Positions 25,406-32,190 of a stretch of 64,000 nucleotides of DNA are shown piece after piece. Origin of the DNA: Emticicia agri (lineage in GTDB: Bacteria > Bacteroidota > Bacteroidia > Cytophagales > Spirosomataceae); NCBI RefSeq assembly GCF_004168285.1, contig NZ_SEWF01000023.1:1-64000 (forward strand), given 5' to 3'. Below the pieces are notes generated by a model, which was given only the letters and a program-made list of their open reading frames with translations, made no database searches and was not told the DNA's origin. Both the position numbers and the translations under genes were made by a program. Numbering within the stretch: the stretch's first letter is position 1; each line of letters begins with the position of its first letter.

Positions 25406-28069
25406 TTATTTTCCTGTCTTACGCACAAACATCTCATGGTTTTCGTTACCACCGGATTTCAGATAAGCAATTAAATCTCTCAATTCTTCCTCATTCAAGG
25501 CATTGATAAGACCAGGCAACATCACCGATACCGACGAATATTTACTCGAAACTACGTCTTTTTTTGCTAATTTCATCAGCATATCAGGCGCATAAGGGTT
25601 CTGTGAAACATAATAGGCATTGTTGTCTTCATTTGCCAGACGACCCACCACAGAATCCCCGTTTTTCAGGATAAACTGTGTAGCTGCATATTGGTCTGAT
25701 ACCGCCTTGCTTGGGTCAATAATGGCTTCTAAAATGTCTTTGGTTGAGAAACGCGTACCTAATTGTGTTAAGTCAGGGCCAACGTTACCGCCTTCTCCAC
25801 GCACACTGTGGCAACGTCCGCAAGTGATGGCATTATACATATCTTTACCTTGCTGGAAATTACGGTTCGTTAAACCTTTTTCTACTGCCTCTACTGCCAC
25901 ATCTAATTTCCAGTTTTTGCCCGGTCCTTTCGGATAATTCTGTACCACTAAATCATTCCCTGATTTAGACATCAGGTCTGCACCTGATAGTTTTTCATAG
26001 TAGGCAGTTTTGTCCTTAGCGACATTAGCCAATGCTAATTTTCTGGCTCTGTCTATGAATCCGATATAGCTATTACCTCCACGGAAATTCAGCGCATTAC
26101 GAAACCATTTGAAATATTTATCCTGCAATTGAGGTGTCCAACCTGTTTTGGCAGAACTTAATACAGTTGCAAAATATATTTGCTGTGCCGGTGGGATTTT
26201 CTCTAACATTTTTGCAATATCTAACCCATATTGAGGATTCCGCATAATTAAATCAGCTGAAGAGGTAGCCGTTTCTCCACCTGCTATGGCTCCTACAGGT
26301 GCTTTTTTATCTAATAAAGCTACTGTTTTGGATACAATGCCTGGTGCTTCTAAATAGACTAAAATTCGACTCAATAACTTGTTTATTTCATCATCAGTCG
26401 AAGGGAAAAGCGGATTTAAATAAGCAATCAGTTTAGGCTTTATTGTTGTAGATGGTTGACCCATTCTGCAAAATGTTAACTCAAAGGCACGTAACAAATC
26501 TATTTTTTGCGATACTGATAATGATGAGTAATTCACACTTAGTAAAGATTTCAACATATCCTCGCTCTGTTCGGCTTTTCCTTGACGAGCCAGACCAATC
26601 ATTGCATTGATGATGGTAATCGGATCTTTTTCTGCTAATGCTTTTGCCTGCCATTCAGCTACTGGCTGATGCTCAATAGCCAACCTTGCCGCATAGCGCA
26701 CAAGTCTGTCAGTATGTTTTAAATTTGGCCATGCTTTATCTACTGCCATTGCATTAGGTTCGCCATGAAAAGCTTCTAATTCTCTTCTCAATGTATTTTC
26801 TTTGGTAGGTGCAGTGGCTACTGATACATCGGTACTTTCAGACCCATTATAATAAACTCTGTATAAGTCTGAATCCAGTCTGCGTCCACCTGTCAGGAAA
26901 TATAAAGCACCATCAGGGCCGATAGCGCCATCAGTTAATGGCAATGGCATGCCTGATAAAAACTCTTCTCTATCAGCGCTATAAGTTGAGCCGCTTGGTT
27001 TCAGATGTAAGGCATGAACAATTCCAAAGCTCCAATCGAACGCTAAAAGGGTATTCTTATACTTTGCCGGAAATTTAGCATCTTTTGTATACAATAAATT
27101 AGTAGGAGACCCCTGACCAATATTAATAATTGGGGGTAAATTATCGGGCAAAGTAGCCGACCATTTTCCAGAACCTGTTCTCCAGCCAAACTCACTTCCA
27201 CTGGTAGCATGGCAAATTCGGGTAGGACGATACCAAGGCATACCGAAATCCCACTCCATATCAGCATCATATACAAATAAATCACCTACATCATTAAAAG
27301 CAATATCGAAAGCGTTTCTGTATCCGGCACTTATTAATTCCCAATGTTTACCTTCAGGGTCAATATTGGCTATCCAGCCACCCGGCTCTTTACGGTCGTT
27401 GGCATGCCCTCTCGGGTCTTTTATGAGTGGAAACAATTGGTCATATTGCCAGTTTGACGGAAGGCGATAAGCATCCATTTCAGGAGCATCGGTATGATTA
27501 CCTGAAATTACATATAAAGATTGCTTATCAGGAGAAAGAATGATGCTGTGGGGACCGTGTTCTCCATCACCTTTCAATTCTTTCATTAAGGTCAGTTTGT
27601 CAAACTGGTCGTCTCCGTTGATATCCTGCAAACGATATAATCCACTTTTTCTTGGAAGTTTCTTGGTACCATAATTATTAACTACTACATATAGGCTATT
27701 AAAGGCATAAAGCAAACCATGTGCAGCCCCTAAGGCAACCGTATCATTCTGGATAGTTAATTTTTCTATTTTAGGCGTAGTGCCTTGTCCGATAGCAGGA
27801 ATTGTCAGACGGTACAAGATACCGTACTGGTCTGAGGCAATCATACGACCCTTGTCGTCGAATGCCATAGATACCCACGAACCCTGCTCATTCTCTGATG
27901 GACTATAAAGATGCTCGGCCTTGAAACCGGGTTGTAGTTTTAATTTGGCTATTTTAGGGTTTTCGTCTGCCGTAGCCGGATTCTTTTTCAAACTTGTGTA
28001 AGAAGCCACAAACAGAAATATCCCGGTTACCACCACAAGGAGTTTCAGCGTATTTGGTTTAACGTTCAT
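25406..28069 (-). CDS. PVC-type CxxCH cytochrome / propeller dehydrogenase
   Basis: 887 residues. An N-terminal hydrophobic anchor (LKLLVVVTGIFLFVASYTSL), then a PQQ-type glucose-dehydrogenase-like propeller about 60-420 (GSWVSMAFDDKGRMIASDQY, GHANDRKEPGGWIANI, DLFVYDADMEWDFGMPWYRP, GAIGPDGALYFLTGGR). Helical HEAT-like repeats follow (about 430-650). The heme-c domain has CGRCH at 750-754 and the GGNVGPDLTQLG signature. Likely oxidises a sugar or glycoside at the periplasmic face and passes electrons to heme. Paralogue of the 1051-residue protein but without its SGNH-like N-domain. First of three genes with ThuA and isomerase. Confidence 0.88.
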   Translation of the reverse strand: MNVKPNTLKLLVVVTGIFLFVASYTSLKKNPATADENPKIAKLKLQPGFKAEHLYSPSENEQGSWVSMAFDDKGRMIASDQYGILYRLTIPAIGQGTTPKIEKLTIQNDTVALGAAHGLLYAFNSLYVVVNNYGTKKLPRKSGLYRLQDINGDDQFDKLTLMKELKGDGEHGPHSIILSPDKQSLYVISGNHTDAPEMDAYRLPSNWQYDQLFPLIKDPRGHANDRKEPGGWIANIDPEGKHWELISAGYRNAFDIAFNDVGDLFVYDADMEWDFGMPWYRPTRICHATSGSEFGWRTGSGKWSATLPDNLPPIINIGQGSPTNLLYTKDAKFPAKYKNTLLAFDWSFGIVHALHLKPSGSTYSADREEFLSGMPLPLTDGAIGPDGALYFLTGGRRLDSDLYRVYYNGSESTDVSVATAPTKENTLRRELEAFHGEPNAMAVDKAWPNLKHTDRLVRYAARLAIEHQPVAEWQAKALAEKDPITIINAMIGLARQGKAEQSEDMLKSLLSVNYSSLSVSQKIDLLRAFELTFCRMGQPSTTIKPKLIAYLNPLFPSTDDEINKLLSRILVYLEAPGIVSKTVALLDKKAPVGAIAGGETATSSADLIMRNPQYGLDIAKMLEKIPPAQQIYFATVLSSAKTGWTPQLQDKYFKWFRNALNFRGGNSYIGFIDRARKLALANVAKDKTAYYEKLSGADLMSKSGNDLVVQNYPKGPGKNWKLDVAVEAVEKGLTNRNFQQGKDMYNAITCGRCHSVRGEGGNVGPDLTQLGTRFSTKDILEAIIDPSKAVSDQYAATQFILKNGDSVVGRLANEDNNAYYVSQNPYAPDMLMKLAKKDVVSSKYSSVSVMLPGLINALNEEELRDLIAYLKSGGNENHEMFVRKTGK

Positions 28070-28106
28070 ATTTTATATTTTAGGATTGAATTTCAGGTTT
28101 TTTATT

Positions 28107-28190
28107 TAACCACGGAGTAAACGGAGTTTTGCACTGAGTTACACGGTTCAAATAAAAATACTCTGTGTAACTCCGTTTACTCTGTGGTTA
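28107..28190. repeat. Palindromic element, ACCACGGAG/CTCTGTGGT family
   Basis: TTAACCACGGAGTAAACGGA at the left and CGTTTACTCTGTGGTTA at the right are inverted ends; inner ACTGAGTTACACGG pairs with CTCTGTGTAACTC. Same family as 2021-2120. It lies between the cytochrome start and the hydroxyacid dehydrogenase stop. Confidence 0.8.
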
Positions 28191-28227
28191 TAAACATTTT
28201 GCAAGCATTATATATTCTGACAAATAA

Positions 28228-29196
28228 CTATAACCCTAAGTCCTTTCTATTAAAAACACTTTCAGTTTGAGGGGCTTTGCCGGATAAAATAGCTAATACA
28301 TTTTTTACGGTCGATACACACATATTTTTGTAAGTAGTGGCTGTAAGGCTGCCTACATGCGCTGTAATAATGGTTTTAGGATGATTTAATAAAGGCTCAT
28401 CTTGCTCAGGTGGCTCAACTACCAATACATCAGCTCCGAAACCACCGATGGTACCATTATTCAAAGCTTCTACTAAAGCTTTCTGGTCTACCAATGCGCC
28501 TCTGGCTGTATTAATCAGAATGGCATGCGGCTTCATCATTGCCAATTCTTTTTCTCCAATCAGGTTTTTAGTGTCTTCAAATAAGGGTAAATGCAAAGTA
28601 ATAATATCAGCTACTTGCAGTACTTCTTCTAAAGGCAAAGCCTGATAGTCAGATTGTACCGGAAATTTATCCCAATATACTACATTCATACTAAAAGCAT
28701 CACCTAATTTGGCTACCCGCTTGCCTATATTTCCCATGCCTAACACACCAAGGGTTTTACCATGCAACTCATCACCTACAAACTGATTGCGCCACTCCCA
28801 GTTACCTGCTTTTACCTGCCTCGCTGACTCATACAAATTGCGTTGCAACATCAGCATCAGAGTAATCGCGTGTTCAGCAATGGTACTCGAATTGGACCCC
28901 GGAGCATTTACTACCTTTATTTTGCGTGCTGTTGCTTCTTTTATATCTACGTTATCAAGCCCTACGCCACAACGGGCAATTACCTGCAAATCAGGGCAAG
29001 CCTCCATCAGTTGTTTATTTCCTTGCCCTTTCCCTCGTGTAATGACACCATCAATCGAATTTTCTTGTAAGATGGTTGCTAAAGGCGTATCACCGTAGGC
29101 GGTAAAGATTTCTATTTCTCCTGCCGAAGCAGCATTATTCAATAATTCCATTGCTTCGTCGGCAACGGTTTCTAAGAGCAATACGTTTTTTTTCAT
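28228..29196 (-). CDS. 2-hydroxyacid dehydrogenase (SerA-like family)
   Basis: 322 residues, cytoplasmic. A Rossmann NAD site LGVLGMGNIGKRVAKLGDAF sits in the middle; ARCGVGLDNVDIKEA is the catalytic-domain hinge, NTARGALVDQKALVEAL carries the substrate Arg, and TAHVGSLTATTYKNM ends with the active-site His. The length lacks the ACT domain of true phosphoglycerate dehydrogenases, so a role on a sugar-acid or other hydroxyacid fits better. Its start overlaps the VOC gene stop by four bases (ATGA), which indicates translational coupling. Confidence 0.88.
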   Translation of the reverse strand: MKKNVLLLETVADEAMELLNNAASAGEIEIFTAYGDTPLATILQENSIDGVITRGKGQGNKQLMEACPDLQVIARCGVGLDNVDIKEATARKIKVVNAPGSNSSTIAEHAITLMLMLQRNLYESARQVKAGNWEWRNQFVGDELHGKTLGVLGMGNIGKRVAKLGDAFSMNVVYWDKFPVQSDYQALPLEEVLQVADIITLHLPLFEDTKNLIGEKELAMMKPHAILINTARGALVDQKALVEALNNGTIGGFGADVLVVEPPEQDEPLLNHPKTIITAHVGSLTATTYKNMCVSTVKNVLAILSGKAPQTESVFNRKDLGL

Positions 29197-29684
29197 GTTC
29201 TGTCGTGATACAAAGTCGCATCGGCTGATTTATATCCTCTGAAATCATTACGCCCGGAAACATAAATACCCGGCTTATACAATTCATCTTCAAAAATCTT
29301 CGGGTCTATTTCACTACCCGGAAGCGATGAAATCTCCACTAAATTTCCCGATGGGTCTCGCACAAACATCTGCATTGCACCATCTGGCAACTGGCGGATT
29401 TTACCCCACGGCAGAATATCAATTACACCCAATTCTTTCATCCGATAGAAAATGGTATTAAAATCATCTACCTGCACACATACATGCCCTCTGAATGAAT
29501 AAGTATCGTCCCACTCGGTTAAATGTAATTGTTGTTCTTCGTTAAATTTAAAGAAGGCAGTAGGGTAGTCAAACAAAAAAGCCGGAAGAGGTTCTAAACC
29601 GAGCTCTTTTTCGTAAAATTCGCAAGCCTTTTCCAGATTGCTTACTACCAGCGCCACGTGGTTTATTTTTACTGCTTTTGCCAT
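29193..29684 (-). CDS. VOC (glyoxalase/bleomycin-resistance) family protein
   Basis: 163 residues. One vicinal-oxygen-chelate module with paired beta-alpha-beta-beta-beta units: KINHVALVVSNLEKACEFYE (His metal ligand), QLHLTEWDDTYSFRGHVCVQ (second His ligand region), MQMFVRDPSGNLVEIS (final Glu). About 30 extra C-terminal residues follow. Activity cannot be predicted from the fold: glyoxalase, dioxygenase and epimerase are all possible. Coupled to the hydroxyacid dehydrogenase gene by a four-base overlap, so it may act in the same sugar-acid pathway. Confidence 0.85.
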   Translation of the reverse strand: MAKAVKINHVALVVSNLEKACEFYEKELGLEPLPAFLFDYPTAFFKFNEEQQLHLTEWDDTYSFRGHVCVQVDDFNTIFYRMKELGVIDILPWGKIRQLPDGAMQMFVRDPSGNLVEISSLPGSEIDPKIFEDELYKPGIYVSGRNDFRGYKSADATLYHDRT

Positions 29685-29706
29685 AGTTTTATAGGTTATT
29701 TCTATT

Positions 29707-29755
29707 AGCCATCATGTACACAAAATACACGGGGATGCCCAGTCAATGTTGCACA
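29707..29755. repeat. Partial copy of the TGTACAC inverted-repeat family, reversed
   Basis: On the minus strand it reads AACATTGACTGGGCATCCCC then GTGTATTTTGTGTAC, matching the right half of the element at 10229-10332 (AACATTGACTGGGCGTCCCC). Confidence 0.7.
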
Positions 29756-29777
29756 TTCAGGTTTTTCAAATATATTC

Positions 29778-30944
29778 TTAAATCGTCTGTTTAAACTCTT
29801 TTACAAAATCCCAGTTAGGAGTTAAGCCCAATCCCGGTGCAGTTGGTGCTTCTATCATGCCATCAACAGCCTGTATTTTTTCCTGCACCAAATCATACAT
29901 CATCGGGTTGCCGCCTAATGAAAACTCGATGATTGTAGCCGCAGGGGCGGCAAAGGCTACATTGACACCTGCCATAAATGAAAATGCCGAACCCCAACAA
30001 TGCGGGGCTAATTCTAACTGATAGGCATGCGCCAGATGCGCTACACGCATGGCTTCTGTAATACCACCAATAATGGCCGAGTCAGGCTGAACGACATCTA
30101 ATGCCCGTACTTCTATTAAATCACGCACATCAAATGCGGTATATTCGCTTTCCCCGGCTGCAATCGGAATGGCCGTAGAGGCTTTTACTTCGGCTGTTCC
30201 ATGACGGTTATCAGGGCTGATAGGTTCTTCAAACCAATATAAATTACAATCTTCTACACCTCTGCAAAACTGCTTTGCCTCCGGTACGCTGAAAGTGCCA
30301 TGTGCATCAGTCATCAGCTTAATGTTTTCGCCTAAAGCTTCTCTGGCGGCTCTTACACGCCTGATACTCTCCTGCACACTTTCGTCCATTACGCCCACAC
30401 GCATTTTTACACCCTGAAAACCTTTAGAAACATACCCTAATAATTGCTCGCCGATTTTATCGGTTCCGGCCCATCCACCACTGGCATAAGCAGGCATTTT
30501 TTCTCTACAAGCCCCACCTAACAATTGTACTACAGGTACACCCAAAGCCTTTCCTTTTAAATCCCAGAGTGCTGTATCTACTCCACTCATGGCCGATATG
30601 GTCAGCCCTCTTCTGCCTAATATCGGAAACTTACGGCCTCTTTTTAAAGCATAGTGGTCACGGGTTCCATTATAAATATGTTCCCAGATACGGGTAATAT
30701 GATGGGCATCTTTCCCTACTAATAAAGGTTTTATCTCCTTCTCAACACAGGTAACAATAGAGGCACAAACCCCAGAAGAACCTACGGCTGCTTTTGCTTC
30801 TCCAAATCCCTGCAAACCTGTATCAGTAGTAACGACCACGAGTGTCATATCAAAGTCTGTCAACAGACCATAATCTGAGAAGTGTTGTTTTTCTTTAGGG
30901 ATAGGGCAGCGGAGCCAGAAGGCTTCTACATTAGTAATTTTCAT
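29778..30944 (-). CDS. Mandelate racemase / muconate lactonizing enzyme family dehydratase
   Basis: 388 residues of the enolase superfamily. N-terminal capping domain, then a barrel with the basic residues of GVKMRVG (Lys-x-Arg), metal ligands in LMTDAHGTF, WFEEPISPDN and AGESEYTAF, and a late His in LELAPHCWGSAF. This pattern fits acid-sugar dehydratases (galactonate, rhamnonate and related). The product would be a 2-keto-3-deoxy sugar acid. It lies in a minus-strand run between a TIM-barrel epimerase upstream and the VOC and hydroxyacid dehydrogenase genes downstream. Substrate not assignable. Confidence 0.88.
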   Translation of the reverse strand: MKITNVEAFWLRCPIPKEKQHFSDYGLLTDFDMTLVVVTTDTGLQGFGEAKAAVGSSGVCASIVTCVEKEIKPLLVGKDAHHITRIWEHIYNGTRDHYALKRGRKFPILGRRGLTISAMSGVDTALWDLKGKALGVPVVQLLGGACREKMPAYASGGWAGTDKIGEQLLGYVSKGFQGVKMRVGVMDESVQESIRRVRAAREALGENIKLMTDAHGTFSVPEAKQFCRGVEDCNLYWFEEPISPDNRHGTAEVKASTAIPIAAGESEYTAFDVRDLIEVRALDVVQPDSAIIGGITEAMRVAHLAHAYQLELAPHCWGSAFSFMAGVNVAFAAPAATIIEFSLGGNPMMYDLVQEKIQAVDGMIEAPTAPGLGLTPNWDFVKEFKQTI

Positions 30945-31010
30945 TTATAAGAGATTAAATAGGTAATTAGGTAGTATTAACTACCAGTTGTTGAATTTTT
31001 TAAACGAATA

Positions 31011-31043
31011 GGCGAACTGGAAGCGACCGTCGCTCGGTTCGCC
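31011..31043. repeat. GC-rich hairpin in an operon spacer
   Basis: GGCGAAC...AGCGAC pairs with GTCGCT...GTTCGCC over 33 bases. It lies between the epimerase stop and the dehydratase start; no T-run follows, so it is a repeat or mRNA-stability element rather than a terminator. Confidence 0.6.
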
Positions 31044-31050
31044 CCACAAG

Positions 31051-31935
31051 TTAGATAAGCAGTCTTAGTGTTTCGATAGATTTTTTGGTAAGCATGGCAT
31101 AAAATTCTTCTGTAACAGAAGAACTGCCGTGGTCTTCTAAGAATTTCTTTTGTTCAGGACTTAATCCTTCCGGATTCAGGTCTATTGAATTTGGATAAGG
31201 ATTGGCAGGAGTTCTATCTAAAGGAGGGCAGAATTCTACCGATAATACCTGGTCGTAATTAATTTCACGAAGCGTTTCAATGATTTTAGGCCAGTTGATA
31301 GTACCCATGCCCGGAGCCATACGGTTGCTGTCGGCCACATGAAAACCTACCAGACGCCCTTTGGCACGACGGATAGCATCGTAGGTATTGTCTTCTTCAA
31401 TATTCATGTGGAAAGTATCCAGGCAAACGCCACATTTAGGGCCAACGGCTTCGGCCAGTGCTAAAGCCTGGTCGCCTCTGTTAATAAAATACGTTTCAAA
31501 ACGGTTGATTGGCTCAATGCCTATTAAGATACCCACACTTTCGGCATATTCATAGATTTGCTTCATACCCTCAATAGCCCATTCCCATTCTTCGTCCGGA
31601 CGCCCGTCCGGAATGATTTTTCCTACAGTTCCAGGCACTACCGACACCATCTGGCCGTCGAGTTCCTTTACCATAGTTACTACATCTTTGATGTATTGTA
31701 CTGATTTTGCTCTTTGGGTTTTGTCTTTGGCAAGCAGGTTCCTGTCTTCCAGCATCAGGGTTACCGAGCCCCAACAGGTTAATCCGTGGTCTTTGAGTAG
31801 CTTACTTACTTTTTTTGTATCATACAATTCAGGGCTTCCCTGAATCTCCAGTTTGTCATATCCAAGTCCGGCAATTCGTTTAATAGTAGTCTCTACGGAC
31901 TCTGCCCGCATCCAGTTGTGAATAGAAATTTCCAT
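31051..31935 (-). CDS. Sugar phosphate isomerase/epimerase family TIM barrel
   Basis: 294 residues, no signal peptide. AP-endonuclease-2 barrel of the tagatose 3-epimerase type: GYDKLEIQGSPELYD, ILIGIEPINRFETYFINR (Glu ligand), KCGVCLDTFHMNIEEDN (Asp and His ligands), LVGFHVADSNRMAPGMG, and Glu in VLSVEFCPPLDRTP. It should epimerise or isomerise a ketose. First gene of the minus-strand run leading to the dehydratase, VOC protein and dehydrogenase; a -7 element (TATTTTTG, 31993-32000) lies about 60 bases upstream. Confidence 0.87.
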   Translation of the reverse strand: MEISIHNWMRAESVETTIKRIAGLGYDKLEIQGSPELYDTKKVSKLLKDHGLTCWGSVTLMLEDRNLLAKDKTQRAKSVQYIKDVVTMVKELDGQMVSVVPGTVGKIIPDGRPDEEWEWAIEGMKQIYEYAESVGILIGIEPINRFETYFINRGDQALALAEAVGPKCGVCLDTFHMNIEEDNTYDAIRRAKGRLVGFHVADSNRMAPGMGTINWPKIIETLREINYDQVLSVEFCPPLDRTPANPYPNSIDLNPEGLSPEQKKFLEDHGSSSVTEEFYAMLTKKSIETLRLLI

Positions 31936-31992
31936 TTATAAAGGTTATATGAGTTGAATATATGCGTGAGCATCAGGGTAAATGCTTCAAGG

Positions 31993-32000
31993 CAAAAATA
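31993..32000 (-). promoter_or_regulatory. -7 element of the sugar-acid operon
   Basis: TATTTTTG on the minus strand fits TAnnTTTG; no good -33 box is visible. Confidence 0.4.
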
Positions 32001-32190
32001 ATAGTAATTGTTTAGTATTTTGATTTTTAAAAGATATTATTTGTTTCTTTTAATTCGATGGAAATAACAGGATATATTATTATTAATACTGTGTTAAATC
32101 GATTTAGTACGTCTTCAATAAGGATTTTTTTGGAGTAAGATGATTGAAGGGGAAATAAGAGAAGAAAGCAAAAGATTAAGAGTAGAAGTG

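Noticed and set aside
28228-29196. serA (phosphoglycerate dehydrogenase)
   Set aside because: No ACT domain, and the gene is coupled to a VOC gene in a sugar-acid cluster, so the symbol was not used.
23335-31935. Whole minus-strand run as a single operon
   Set aside because: Spacers of 158, 93 and 106 bases with inserted repeats make several transcripts more likely.
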